A DNA stretch of 64,000 nt from Mucilaginibacter paludis DSM 18603 (GTDB taxonomy: Bacteria > Bacteroidota > Bacteroidia > Sphingobacteriales > Sphingobacteriaceae): contig NZ_CM001403.1 in the NCBI RefSeq assembly GCF_000166195.2, positions 2,932,432-2,996,431 on the forward strand, given 5' to 3'. Within the stretch, counting starts at the first letter, position 1; each line of letters opens with the position of its first letter. The notes beneath the pieces were generated by a model. The model had not been told where the DNA came from, ran no database searches, and worked only from the letters and a program-made list of their open reading frames with translations. This document shows, piece after piece, positions 52,665 through 63,423 of the stretch. The position numbers and the translations under genes were made by a program.

Positions 52665-55484
52665 TTAATCGGCGCTGGTTTCGGCCATCTTTTCGGTGGT
52701 CTTTTTGATTGATTTTTTTTGCTCTTCTCCGGCAGGAACGCTAAATGCTTTTCCAACAATGTACAATTGCTGCGAAGTATGTTGCTTAGCATAACCAGTA
52801 GCGGTACTGCTGCTTTCCTTACGGGAGATGATATCTAACTGCAAATCGTTATTACGGAATTTGCGGCACATATACGGCCATGCGCCCATGTTTTCCGGTT
52901 CTTCCTGAACCCAGATAAACTCTTTGGCATTGCTGTATTTGGCCTTTATTTTCTGCATCGCCTGCACTGGTGTAGGGTATAATTGCTCTACGCGAACAAT
53001 GGCCACATCCTTACGGGCATCTGTTTGTTGTTTCTCTAACAAATCATAATAAATTTTACCCGAGCAGAAAAGTACGCGCTTAACATCTTTCTCACTCACA
53101 AAGGTATCATCTATCAATTCGCGGAATTTGCCTTGTGTAAACTCTTCTAAAGGGGATACGCATTGCGGGTTACGCAATAAACTTTTGGGTGTAAATATAA
53201 CCAAAGGCTTACGGAACTCGCGGTGCAGCTGGCGGCGCAACACATGGAAAAAGTTTGCCGGCGTTGTGCAATTAGCCACCTGGATATTACTATCAGCGCA
53301 AAGCTCCATAAAACGTTCAATACGGGCTGATGAATGCTCCGGGCCTTGACCTTCGTACCCGTGAGGTAGTAGCATCACCAAGCCGTTACCGCGTTGCCAT
53401 TTGGTTTCGGCACTGGCAATATATTGATCAACTATAATTTGTGCTCCGTTAAAAAAGTCGCCAAACTGAGCTTCCCAAATGGTTAAAGCGTTCGGGTCGG
53501 CAAGGGCATAACCATATTCAAAACCTAAAACACCATATTCTGATAGTAGTGAGTTATAAACATCAAACTGGGCTTCGGTGCCCAAGGTATTTAAAGGAGT
53601 ATATTCCTCTTCAGAATCAACAAGGGTTAATACCGCATGACGGTGAGAGAAGGTACCCCGTTTAACATCCTCGCCGCTTAAACGTACCCGATGATTCTCT
53701 TTCAGTAAAGAGCCGTAAGCCATTAATTCGCCCATGGCCCAGTCAAAAACATGTGTTTTCTCAACCATGTTTTTACGCTCTTCAAACAGCTTCTCTATCT
53801 TCTTGAAAAACTCCTTATCGCCAGGTAAATTTGTTAAACCCTTACTTATTTCCAGTAATTCTGCTTCTGATACGGATGTATCAGGCGACAAAGCCAATTC
53901 TTTTTCGTTAGCGATGTGTAAGCCTTGCCATGCACCGCCGTACATCGGTTTTGTTTCGGTAAAGTGTTCCTCAGCCTTCGATTCGTCAAGCATGGTTTGC
54001 AATTGTGCTCGGAAAGTCTTTTCCAACTCCGCAGCAAAAGTAGCACCCACGCTGCCTTGATCTAATAATTTTTGGTTATAGATATCTCTCGGATTAGCGT
54101 GCGATTCGATAGCCTTGTACAACAATGGCTGGGTGAACTTAGGCTCATCAGCCTCGTTATGGCCATAACGGCGATAGCATAAAATATCGATAAATACGTC
54201 GTCGTGGAAAGTTTGACGGTACTCCATAGCCATGTTGATTACGAAGGCTAAAGCTTCGGCGTCATCACCATTAACGTGAAGCACTGGCGATAATACTGTT
54301 TTGGCTACATCAGTACAATAAGTACTTGAGCGGGCATCTTTATAGTTAGTGGTAAAACCTATCTGGTTGTTGATTACCAAATGGATAGTCCCCCCTGTGC
54401 GATAGCCATCAAGTTTAGACATTTGCAGCACTTCGTAAACAATGCCCTGGCCTGCAATAGAGGCATCACCGTGTATTAATATAGGAGCGATCTTTTTATA
54501 ATCGCCATTGTATTTAAAATCAATTTTTGAACGGGTTAAGCCTTCAACCACCGGATCAACCGTTTCCAGGTGAGATGGGTTAGGGCAAAGGCTCAGGTGA
54601 ACCTTTTTACCGTTTAAGGTTTCAATATCGTTAGAATAACCGAGGTGATATTTTACGTCGCCACCAAAGGATGAATCAGCATCGTAGCTTTTGCCCTGAA
54701 ACTCAGAAAAAATCTGTTTGTATGATTTTTTCATGATATTGGCCAGCACGTTTAAACGTCCGCGGTGAGCCATACCAATTACAAACTCTTCCAGACCTAA
54801 GTCGGCACCTTTTTCTATAACAGAATCCAGGGCGGGGATCAAGGCTTCAGCACCCTCCAGCGAAAAACGTTTCTGGCCCAAAAATTTGGTTCCTAAAAAG
54901 TTCTCGAAAACAACAGCCTGGTTGAGCTTATTCAGAATCCGTTTTTTCTCGTCGACAGAAAAATTAGGCGTATTACGTACGCTCTCCATCCTATCCTCAA
55001 ACCACTTCATTTTTATAGGGTTCCGGATATACCTGTATTCGGCCCCTATCGACTGGCAATAGGTTTGTTCCAGCATATCGCGGATGTCGCGCAATTTGGC
55101 GGCACCAAGTCCAATTTCAACACCAGCTGTAAATACAGTATCTAAATCGGCATCACTTAAACCAAATGTTTCAAGCTCTTTACCCGGAAAATATTTACGA
55201 CGCTCGCGTACCGGATTGGTTTTAGTGAACAAATGACCACGGGCACGGTAGCCATTGATCATGTTAAGCACGTTAATTTCCTTTAAAAAATGTTCGTGAG
55301 TTTCGTTACCCGACGCAGGCGCGCTTGTGCTAACTTCGCAAGATTCAGAGCTTTTGCCAAAATCAAAACCTTCAAAAAACTTTTGCCAGCCAAAATCAAC
55401 CGATTCCGGGTCTTGCTTATATGCTTCGTAAAGTGAGTCGATATAGGCCGCGTTGCCGCTATTTAGATAAGTGAGACGATCCAT
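52665..55484 (-). CDS. sucA: 2-oxoglutarate dehydrogenase E1
   Basis: 939 residues, full length. The N-terminus 'YIDSLYEAYKQDPESVDFGW' is the E2-binding segment. The thiamine-diphosphate core shows 'IGMAHRGRLNVLANIMKKSY', 'IHGDASIAGQGIVYEVLQMS' and 'CYRRYGHNEADEPKFTQPLL'. 'LLPHGYEGQGPEHSSARIER' is the classic OdhA motif. It decarboxylates 2-oxoglutarate in the TCA cycle. First gene of an operon with sucB. Confidence 0.96.
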   Translation of the reverse strand: MDRLTYLNSGNAAYIDSLYEAYKQDPESVDFGWQKFFEGFDFGKSSESCEVSTSAPASGNETHEHFLKEINVLNMINGYRARGHLFTKTNPVRERRKYFPGKELETFGLSDADLDTVFTAGVEIGLGAAKLRDIRDMLEQTYCQSIGAEYRYIRNPIKMKWFEDRMESVRNTPNFSVDEKKRILNKLNQAVVFENFLGTKFLGQKRFSLEGAEALIPALDSVIEKGADLGLEEFVIGMAHRGRLNVLANIMKKSYKQIFSEFQGKSYDADSSFGGDVKYHLGYSNDIETLNGKKVHLSLCPNPSHLETVDPVVEGLTRSKIDFKYNGDYKKIAPILIHGDASIAGQGIVYEVLQMSKLDGYRTGGTIHLVINNQIGFTTNYKDARSSTYCTDVAKTVLSPVLHVNGDDAEALAFVINMAMEYRQTFHDDVFIDILCYRRYGHNEADEPKFTQPLLYKAIESHANPRDIYNQKLLDQGSVGATFAAELEKTFRAQLQTMLDESKAEEHFTETKPMYGGAWQGLHIANEKELALSPDTSVSEAELLEISKGLTNLPGDKEFFKKIEKLFEERKNMVEKTHVFDWAMGELMAYGSLLKENHRVRLSGEDVKRGTFSHRHAVLTLVDSEEEYTPLNTLGTEAQFDVYNSLLSEYGVLGFEYGYALADPNALTIWEAQFGDFFNGAQIIVDQYIASAETKWQRGNGLVMLLPHGYEGQGPEHSSARIERFMELCADSNIQVANCTTPANFFHVLRRQLHREFRKPLVIFTPKSLLRNPQCVSPLEEFTQGKFRELIDDTFVSEKDVKRVLFCSGKIYYDLLEKQQTDARKDVAIVRVEQLYPTPVQAMQKIKAKYSNAKEFIWVQEEPENMGAWPYMCRKFRNNDLQLDIISRKESSSTATGYAKQHTSQQLYIVGKAFSVPAGEEQKKSIKKTTEKMAETSAD

Positions 55485-55678
55485 GAAAATATAAATCAGT
55501 AAAACAGTGCAAAATTAAAACATAAAAGCCACAAAAAGGAAATATCTTTCATTTAAGTCAATTGTTTTCAAGCAAGGATTAAGAACGGACCATTTGCTCC
55601 AATCAAAAAAATGAACAGCCGAATACAAAACCTAAAATGAGATAACACATTAAATAGCAATGCAGCAATATTTGTTTG

Positions 55679-55786
55679 CTATTGGTGGTGAAATATATTG
55701 CGAATATACTGAGTGAGTAAAGATATGCCCTCAATAGCGACAGCTATTAAACCGATGATCAGGGTGTACTCTTCGAAGGAATTCAT
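55679..55786 (-). CDS. Possible 35-residue membrane microprotein
   Basis: The frame reads MNSFEEYTLIIGLIAVAIEG and ends in IRNIFHHQ: an acidic head, one hydrophobic segment and a basic tail, the usual build of a single-span small membrane protein. It starts 36 bases after the cryptochrome gene on the same strand and could share its transcript. No homologue recalled and no Shine-Dalgarno; it may be chance. Otherwise the 55485-55822 gap contains nothing recognisable. Confidence 0.35.
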   Translation of the reverse strand: MNSFEEYTLIIGLIAVAIEGISLLTQYIRNIFHHQ

Positions 55787-55822
55787 GGCCTGTTTTGTTG
55801 TATTTATATTAAAACGCCGGGC

Positions 55823-57280
55823 TTAAGCAAATAGTGTAGCGCCCTTGTCATTTATTGACGTGACCGCCAGGTTGATGATCAATTTTGGATAGTTAACCCC
55901 CAATTCAACTTTATAAAGCTTAAGGTCGGCCTCGGTTAAAAAGAACGGCGTTTGCACAAGCTTGGCGGGTATCATGGTTAATTCGGGGATCCATGTTTTC
56001 ACATATTCGCCTTTGGGGTCGTATTCTATGGCTTGTTTAATTACGTTTAAGTGGCGGTTCTCGCGCGGATCGTTCCCTACACCGGCAACGTAGGCCCAAT
56101 TGCCCCAATTGCTGGCTGGCGAATAGTCAATCAGTTTTTCCTCAAAATAAGCAGCGCCCTTTGTCCAGTTTACCTTTAAATCTTTCACCAAAAAGCTGGC
56201 TACATTTTGCCTTCCGCGGTTACTCATAAAGCCTGTGGCATTAAGTTCGCGCATATTGGCGTCAATAAACGGCACGCCGGTTTCGCCGGCTTTCCATTTT
56301 TCAAACAGTTCATCCTCATGGGGTACAACCTCAGGCGCCTGGCCTTTAAAACCACCGGCTTTAAAAAACTGGTTACCGTATTTTTTAAACATAAAGCGGA
56401 AATAATCGCGCCAAAGCAATTCAAAAATCAACCAGTAGGTTGAGTCGTTTGCACCGCGCTCTTGTTCATAACGCTTTACCTCCCAGTAAACCTGCCTTAC
56501 AGATAAGCATCCCACAGAAAGCCAGGGCGAAAACTTAGACGAATAATCTGCGCCTAACAAGCCATTACGGGTGGTTTTATATGTTTTGAGGCAGTCGCTT
56601 TCCCAGAAATATTCGTGCAGCCGTTTCAAAGCCTCAGTTTCTCCACCTTTAAAATGCAATACAGCACGGCTATCGTCAACAGGTTCATCAAACCCTAATT
56701 GCTGCAACGTTGGGATTTCGCCCGGATGATCGATAGGCGGAATACTAATGTTCCCCGGTGTTTCAAAACACGGCCGAATGCTGCTATCACGTTCTACCTT
56801 TTTACGAAACGTGGTAAAAACATCCGGAATATCCTTAATCGGAAAAGGTAAGTCTTCTTTATGATAAAAAGTGTGGCCGATAAAATGCTTTAAATTGAGT
56901 TTCTTTTTCCATAGTACAGCCTCAACTTTTGCCGAGATATCGGTTTCTTCAAAGGCTACCTCACGATGATGATAAACCTCGGATACATGATACTCTTCGG
57001 CTAACTGTGGGATGATGTCTACGGGATCGCCCGAACGGACGATCAGTTCGGCACCATGTTGCTGTAACGTTTTACGCAGATCGGCTACAGCCTCTAACAA
57101 AAAACGAGTTCTGAAATCTCCGGTTTTACGCGTGCCGTAACGGGTGATTTTAAAATAGAAATTATCAAAGCAGAACACGGGCAAAACCTTGTCAGCCTTA
57201 CGAAGGGCCTCTACTAAAATTTCATTATCGTGTATGCGAAGATCGTTTCTAAACCAAACCAGTATCGTTTTTTCACTCAT
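55823..57280 (-). CDS. DASH-type cryptochrome/photolyase
   Basis: 485 residues from the ATG at 57280, which gives the standard start 'MSEKTILVWFRNDLRIHDNE'. The photolyase N-terminal domain is followed by the FAD-binding domain with 'KFSPWLSVGCLSVRQVYWEV', 'LIFELLWRDYFRFMFKKYGN', 'GVPFIDANMRELNATGFMSN', 'RGRQNVASFLVKDLKVNW' and 'YSPASNWGNWAYVAGVGNDP'. The NRGRQNVASFL motif separates DASH cryptochromes from CPD photolyases. They repair UV lesions in single-stranded or looped DNA, or act as blue-light sensors. It diverges from a TetR-like regulator. Confidence 0.93.
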   Translation of the reverse strand: MSEKTILVWFRNDLRIHDNEILVEALRKADKVLPVFCFDNFYFKITRYGTRKTGDFRTRFLLEAVADLRKTLQQHGAELIVRSGDPVDIIPQLAEEYHVSEVYHHREVAFEETDISAKVEAVLWKKKLNLKHFIGHTFYHKEDLPFPIKDIPDVFTTFRKKVERDSSIRPCFETPGNISIPPIDHPGEIPTLQQLGFDEPVDDSRAVLHFKGGETEALKRLHEYFWESDCLKTYKTTRNGLLGADYSSKFSPWLSVGCLSVRQVYWEVKRYEQERGANDSTYWLIFELLWRDYFRFMFKKYGNQFFKAGGFKGQAPEVVPHEDELFEKWKAGETGVPFIDANMRELNATGFMSNRGRQNVASFLVKDLKVNWTKGAAYFEEKLIDYSPASNWGNWAYVAGVGNDPRENRHLNVIKQAIEYDPKGEYVKTWIPELTMIPAKLVQTPFFLTEADLKLYKVELGVNYPKLIINLAVTSINDKGATLFA

Positions 57281-57464
57281 GTTGTAACCTTGCCAATAAA
57301 CCAAAGAAAGGTTTGTTTATGTAAAATTGCAAATTATTTATTTTTTCTGCACGGTTTGTTGCAATATTTGACATCTTCTCAACATTAGCACGCTTTTGCA
57401 GCTTGTTCTATCAAAAACCATTGTAACAAAAAGCCATTGGTTAGGGCTCACTTTTAATATAACA

Positions 57465-57534
57465 TAACTTTGACAATATTGCTCATCCGGATGAACACAA
57501 CGTACGTATAATAACGTTATACTTGTTAGATTTG
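57465..57534 (+). promoter_or_regulatory. Candidate operator-promoter region of the TetR-like gene and the cryptochrome
   Basis: Two symmetrical sites lie in the 354-bp divergent gap: the perfect 12-bp palindrome TCATCCGGATGA (57483-57494) and GTATAA-TAACG-TTATAC (57506-57522). A TAnnTTTG match (TAGATTTG, 57527-57534) follows the second site by 4 bases, so a bound repressor would block polymerase. Another box, TAACTTTG, lies at 57465-57472. This is the layout of an autoregulated TetR gene; binding is inferred. Confidence 0.5.
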
Positions 57535-57634
57535 TACTGCCAAAATCCTAAACCTCGCTTTTTAAGAAATATCCGGGCCCGGTTAAAGGTTAACAATAAT
57601 AGGAATAAGTAAACTGAATAAAAAAACAAAAATC

Positions 57635-58288
57635 ATGGCTACTAAAGAAAGCATCCAAAACGCCTACATCGATTATGTGTTGACAGTAGGCGAACAACCT
57701 AAGTCGGTTTATATTTTTGCTAAACAAAATGAAATGGCCGAAGAAGAGTTTTATAACTTTTTTGGCTCGTTTAATGCGATTGAACAAAGTATATGGACGG
57801 ATATGGCTGCGAAAACCATCGCCGAAATTCAAACCCAGGAAGTTTGGTCGGGGTATACATCGCGCGAGAAGGCACTATCGTTCTTTTACAGCTTTTTTGA
57901 ATTTGCCAAAAGCAAACGCAGCTTTGCAACCTATAGTGCTAATAAAATAAACAGAGGCTTTGCTACACCAACAGTTTGGCAGGGCTTAAAAAATGAATTT
58001 GAAATATTTAGTACCGGAATTTTGCAAGATGGTATTGAAAGTGGTGAACTAACCGACCGGAAATTTTTTGCCGATAAGTATAAAGATGCATTATGGATAC
58101 AATTTGTATTTGTACTCAACTTCTGGACCAATGACATGTCTGCCGGTTTTGAAAAAACCGACGAAGCTATTGAGAAAGGGATAAATGTAACCTTCGACCT
58201 TTTTCAACGTTCGCCTATTGATAACCTGCTTGATTACGGCAAATTTTTGGCTAAAAACGGCGGCATTAAAGAGAAGATGGGATTTTGA
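57635..58288 (+). CDS. TetR-like regulator
   Basis: 217 residues. The N-terminal 60 residues form a TetR-type helix-turn-helix ('ESIQNAYIDYVLTVGEQPKS', 'VYIFAKQNEMAEEEFYNFFG'); it is a divergent version, with 'FYNFFGSFNAIEQSIW' in the place of the canonical recognition segment. The remaining helices would make the ligand-binding and dimer domain ('TDMSAGFEKTDEAIEKGINV'-like text near residue 170). It diverges from the DASH cryptochrome and precedes an ABC1 kinase gene on the same strand. Two palindromes upstream suggest autoregulation. The ligand is unknown. Confidence 0.7.
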   Translation: MATKESIQNAYIDYVLTVGEQPKSVYIFAKQNEMAEEEFYNFFGSFNAIEQSIWTDMAAKTIAEIQTQEVWSGYTSREKALSFFYSFFEFAKSKRSFATYSANKINRGFATPTVWQGLKNEFEIFSTGILQDGIESGELTDRKFFADKYKDALWIQFVFVLNFWTNDMSAGFEKTDEAIEKGINVTFDLFQRSPIDNLLDYGKFLAKNGGIKEKMGF

Positions 58289-58432
58289 GGAAAAAGTCCA
58301 TGGCCCATGGTTGACAGTTCATGGTGGCCTCGGAATGACGATCTTAAATATCGTTGAAAAATACATCAGAAAAATCCCTATGGTACGTGGCTAATATTCC
58401 ATGGCTGCTACGGAAGTATAAATTAACCGGCT

Positions 58433-58455
58433 CTATGGACTATGGACCATAGACT
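58433..58455. repeat. Intergenic repeat with CTATGGAC/GACCATAG symmetry, copy 1
   Basis: A 23-bp unit beginning CTATGGACTATGGACC lies just upstream of the ABC1 kinase gene; a relative with 2 mismatches occurs at 63391-63413. Looser CCATGG pieces surround both copies (58299-58316, 63263-63304). Confidence 0.75.
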
Positions 58456-58473
58456 ATGGCCCCCAAAAAAAAC

Positions 58474-59796
58474 ATGAGCGAACAACCCAAAGAGCAAAAC
58501 AGCATACCAACTACCAAAGTACAGCGTTCGGCCAAATTTGTTACCACCGGTTTTAAAATCGGCGGTAACTATATCAAGCACTATTCTAAAAAATTATTTA
58601 ACCCGGATTTAAATAAAGACGAGTTAAACCAAGATAATGCGAGCGACATTTACGAATCGTTAAGCGAGCTGAAGGGCAGCGCCTTAAAGGTAGCGCAAAT
58701 GCTAAGCATGGATAAAAACCTGCTTCCCAAAGCGTATACCGATAAGTTTTCCCTGTCGCAATATAACGCTCCACCCTTGTCGGGCCCGCTGATCGTTCAG
58801 ACATTTAAAAAACTGTTCGGCAAAAGCCCGGAGCAGATTTACGACAAATTTGAATTAAAATCAACCAACGCCGCATCCATCGGCCAGGTACACCGTGCCG
58901 AACTGAATGGTAAAAAGTTGGCCGTGAAAATCCAGTATCCCGGCGTAGGCGATTCCATTTCGTCGGATTTAAAACTCGTAAAGCCCTTTGCGTTCCGCTT
59001 ATTAGGTATGAGCGAGCGGGAACTGGACATTTACATGAATGAAGTTGAAGAGCGCCTGGTTGAAGAAACGGACTATGAGCTGGAAGTACGCCGGTCGATA
59101 CAGTTTTCTGAAGCTTGTGCTAACCTGGACAACCTGGTTTTCCCTGAATATTTCCCCGAGCTATCCCGCAAACGGGTAATCACCATGAGCTGGATTGAGG
59201 GGATGCACTTAAAGGAGTTTTTACAAACTAATCCATCACAGGAGTTGCGCAACACTATCGGGCAGGCCATGTGGGATTTTTACAATTTCCAACAGCATGA
59301 GCTGCGCGCGGTGCATGCGGATCCGCATCCGGGCAACTTCCTGATTACTCCAGATGGCAAATTAGGAATTATTGATTTTGGCTGTATTAAAGAAATGCCT
59401 GATGATTTTTATTACCCTTTCTTCTCCACCACCTCTACCGATCTGTTGGAAAACAAGGAAGAAACCATCAAGGCCTTCCGCCAGTTAGAGATGATACATG
59501 CCAAGGATAACCCGCAACAGGTGGAGTTTTATTATACCCAGTATAAAGAAATGATAGGCCTTTTTGCCAAGCCTTACATGACAGGGAAATTTGATTTTGG
59601 CGAAAACGAGTTTTTTGATAACCTGTATAGCTTCGGCGAAAAAATAGCCCGCATGCCCGAGTTTAAACAAGCCCGCGGTGTAAAGCATTTTATTTATGTA
59701 AACCGTACCAATTTCGGTTTGTATAATATACTGCATGAGTTAAAAGCACAGGTGAATACAGATACGTTTAAGCCGCATGTTTTGCTGGCGTATTAG
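58474..59796 (+). CDS. ABC1/UbiB-family atypical kinase
   Basis: 440 residues from the ATG at 58474. An in-frame ATG at 58456 lies inside a repeat and adds only six residues, so I prefer the later start. The family's own motif KxGQ-like segment is '[20 protein letters not shown]'. The ATP-binding loop is '[20 protein letters not shown]' with the Lys in 'VKIQYPGV', and the catalytic region is '[20 protein letters not shown]' followed by 'IIDFGC'. Members support quinone and isoprenoid lipid metabolism; the substrate is unknown. It follows the TetR-like gene. Confidence 0.9.
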   Translation: MSEQPKEQNSIPTTKVQRSAKFVTTGFKIGGNYIKHYSKKLFNPDLNKDELNQDNASDIYESLSELKGSALKVAQMLSMDKNLLPKAYTDKFSLSQYNAPPLSGPLIVQTFKKLFGKSPEQIYDKFELKSTNAASIGQVHRAELNGKKLAVKIQYPGVGDSISSDLKLVKPFAFRLLGMSERELDIYMNEVEERLVEETDYELEVRRSIQFSEACANLDNLVFPEYFPELSRKRVITMSWIEGMHLKEFLQTNPSQELRNTIGQAMWDFYNFQQHELRAVHADPHPGNFLITPDGKLGIIDFGCIKEMPDDFYYPFFSTTSTDLLENKEETIKAFRQLEMIHAKDNPQQVEFYYTQYKEMIGLFAKPYMTGKFDFGENEFFDNLYSFGEKIARMPEFKQARGVKHFIYVNRTNFGLYNILHELKAQVNTDTFKPHVLLAY

Positions 59797-59903
59797 TAGA
59801 AGGCAAGGCTCGATAGATACAATTAGAATTATAATATCTGCTTGCGAATCCTGTTTCATTATGATATTTTTGGATTGAAATCCAAATTCACTATGTATTT
59901 TAG

Positions 59904-61046
<1,143 letters not shown>

Positions 61047-61227
61047 CATCATACGATAACCTCATTGACATGGATAAAACAACTTACACTACAAAATTAT
61101 CCTTCAACGCCCTATCTTTACTAAACGTAAAACCGGGTGGGGGCAAGCCCCAAAATGGCAGTAAGGTTAATATTACAGATTAAACCAATTCATTAAAACA
61201 CCCCACCCCTTTCCTTGTTGCATAAGC

Positions 61228-62682
61228 ATGAAAGTGTTGATAACAGGTGCTAACGGCTACATCGGCACAAGGCTGCTTCCGGTTTTGCTGGAAAAAGGCC
61301 ATGAGGTTGTTTGTCTTGTGCGGGATAAGCGACGATTTAAAGAGAAAAGTGATTTTGGCGACAAGGTAAGTATTATTACAGGCGATTTGCTGAAAGAGCA
61401 GTCTATAGAAGCATTCCCCACAGATATTGATGCAGCTTATTACCTGGTACATTCTATGGCCGATGATAAGGAGTTCTCTAATTTGGAGGCGCTTTCTGCC
61501 CATAATTTTGTACAAGCGCTGGATAAAACCAATTGCAAGCAAATTATTTTTTTAGGTGGCATTGCCAACGATGATCAATTGTCTAAGCATTTACTGTCGC
61601 GCCAGCATGTGGAAACCGTGTTAGGCGAAGCCAGGGCTGCACTAACTGTTTTACGGGCGGCGATAGTTATCGGATCTGGCAGCGCATCGTTCGAGATCAT
61701 CCGAGACCTGGCCGAAAAACTGCCTGTAATGACAGCGCCACGCTGGCTTAACACGCGCTCGCAGCCAATTGCTATACGTGATGTATTAGGTTACCTGGAA
61801 GGGATTTTGCTGAACGAAAAATCATACAACCAAACTTTTGATATCGGTGGGCCAGATATTTTAAGCTTTAAGGATATGCTGCTCATTTATGCCAAAGTGC
61901 GCAAGCTTGACCGTAAAATTATCATCCTGCCGTTTTTATCACCCAAAATATCATCCTACTGGTTATACTTTGTAACCTCTACCAGCTATCAATTAGCGCA
62001 AAGCCTGGTAGACAGCATGAAGAACGAAACTATTGCACACGATAACCGGATCAATGATATAGTACCCCGCCAGTGTTTACATTATGAGGAAGCGCTTAAC
62101 CTGGCCTTTGTTAAGATAGAACAAAACTCCATTGTATCCAGTTGGAAAGATGCCCTTAACCTGGGTTACCTGCATACCGACTTTATGGACCAGATTAAAG
62201 TACCGCAAAATGGCACGGTTGAGTTTAAAGTTAATATCCCGTTTGAGGAAGATAGTGAAGAGGTACTCAACAATATTTGGGCCATAGGCGGTAACCGGGG
62301 TTGGTATTATTGGGACTGGATATGGAACCTGCGCGGTTTTATCGATAAAATTGTTGGAGGCGTAGGTTCGCGCCGTGGCCGTACCAGCAACATCAATATC
62401 TCGCCCGGCGATGTGCTTGATTTTTGGCGTGTGTTGCTGGCCGACAAAAAAAATAAACGCCTGCTGCTTTATGCGGAAATGAAATTGCCCGGCGAAGCCT
62501 GGCTGGAATTTAAGATCTGCAAAAAGGACGGAAAAAATTATTTGAGCGAAGTAGCCACGTTTAGGCCCAACGGCTTATGGGGCCGTGCCTATTGGTATTT
62601 GATGTGGCCTTTCCATTTATTTATTTTTAAGGGAATGGCTAACGAGATCATCAGTTTTAAACATAAACACCTGATTGCCTGA
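61228..62682 (+). CDS. SDR NAD(P)-binding protein with DUF2867 domain
   Basis: 484 residues. The Rossmann start 'MKVLITGANGYIGTRLLPVL' is followed by an atypical SDR body ('AAYYLVHSMADDKEFSNLEA', 'IIFLGGIANDDQLSKHLLSR'). The C-terminal 170 residues form a DUF2867 domain ('AIGGNRGWYYWDWIWNLRGF', 'LKICKKDGKNYLSEVATFRP', 'YWYLMWPFHLFIFKGM'). In other bacteria this architecture recurs in light-induced gene clusters with cryptochromes and TIGR01777 proteins. Substrate unknown. Confidence 0.85.
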   Translation: MKVLITGANGYIGTRLLPVLLEKGHEVVCLVRDKRRFKEKSDFGDKVSIITGDLLKEQSIEAFPTDIDAAYYLVHSMADDKEFSNLEALSAHNFVQALDKTNCKQIIFLGGIANDDQLSKHLLSRQHVETVLGEARAALTVLRAAIVIGSGSASFEIIRDLAEKLPVMTAPRWLNTRSQPIAIRDVLGYLEGILLNEKSYNQTFDIGGPDILSFKDMLLIYAKVRKLDRKIIILPFLSPKISSYWLYFVTSTSYQLAQSLVDSMKNETIAHDNRINDIVPRQCLHYEEALNLAFVKIEQNSIVSSWKDALNLGYLHTDFMDQIKVPQNGTVEFKVNIPFEEDSEEVLNNIWAIGGNRGWYYWDWIWNLRGFIDKIVGGVGSRRGRTSNINISPGDVLDFWRVLLADKKNKRLLLYAEMKLPGEAWLEFKICKKDGKNYLSEVATFRPNGLWGRAYWYLMWPFHLFIFKGMANEIISFKHKHLIA

Positions 62683-62833
62683 ATTTATTTTTGATGTTAG
62701 CAAAACAAATACTAAATTAGCTAACCAAATATAAACTTCTAAAAAAACTCACGAATAACTTGTGCGGGGCGCAAAATATAGGATAAGCCACTCACATAGT
62801 TGCTCATTTATTCATTTTCAAAATGTAATTACG

Positions 62834-63262
62834 ATGAAGAAAATCAGGAACATTCTCGAAAACAAAGGACATCAGGTTTACGCTGTTTCTCCGGAAACAT
62901 CTGTTTATGATGCCTTACACATGATGATGGAAAAAAACATCAGTTCTCTGCTCATCATGGAAAATGAAGTATTGAAAGGCATTTTTACAGAACGTGACTA
63001 TGCGCGCAAACTGGTGTTGATGGGCAGATCATCCAGGGAGACACCCATAGGCGAGATTATGACTGCAAACTTGTTTACTATAACCCCCAGCGAAACCATA
63101 GATCATTGCATGGAAATGATGAGCACCTACAAAATACGCCACCTACCTGTTATTGACAATAACAGGGTAACGGGCATGGTGTCTATTGGTGATGTGGTGA
63201 AATTCATTATTGAAGATCAAAAACGAACCATTCAGCAATTAGAAAGTTATATAGCGAGTTGA
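62834..63262 (+). CDS. Two-CBS-domain protein
   Basis: 142 residues from the ATG at 62834 ('MKKIRNILENKGHQVYAVSP'); the 24 upstream in-frame residues were left out as untypical. Two CBS units are seen: 'ETSVYDALHMMMEKNISSLL' with 'IFTERDYARKLVL', and 'SETIDHCMEMMSTYKIRHLP' with 'GMVSIGDVVKFII'. A pair of CBS units binds adenosine-type nucleotides and signals energy state. No partner domain, so it works as a stand-alone sensor. Confidence 0.9.
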   Translation: MKKIRNILENKGHQVYAVSPETSVYDALHMMMEKNISSLLIMENEVLKGIFTERDYARKLVLMGRSSRETPIGEIMTANLFTITPSETIDHCMEMMSTYKIRHLPVIDNNRVTGMVSIGDVVKFIIEDQKRTIQQLESYIAS

Positions 63263-63390
63263 CCCATGGTCGATGCCTCATAGTCGATGCTCCGTCCACC
63301 ATGGTCAAAAATATTTTCATTAACCATTCATGAGAAGGATAATGAGAATTGAATGTTAGTTATGAAGCAAAAAAATAGTCATTAATTTAA

Positions 63391-63413
63391 CTATGGACTA
63401 TCGACCATGGACT
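63391..63413. repeat. Intergenic repeat with CTATGGAC/GACCATGG symmetry, copy 2
   Basis: 21 of 23 bases match the copy at 58433-58455. It ends 10 bases before the start codon of the TIGR01777 gene, a position like that of copy 1 before the ABC1 gene. Confidence 0.75.
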
Positions 63414-63423
63414 GAACAAAAAA

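Noticed and set aside
51979..52668. Long plus-strand frame opposite sucB
   Set aside because: Ala/Ser/Thr-rich mirror of the Ala/Pro linkers and lipoyl domains of sucB; a codon-bias artefact.
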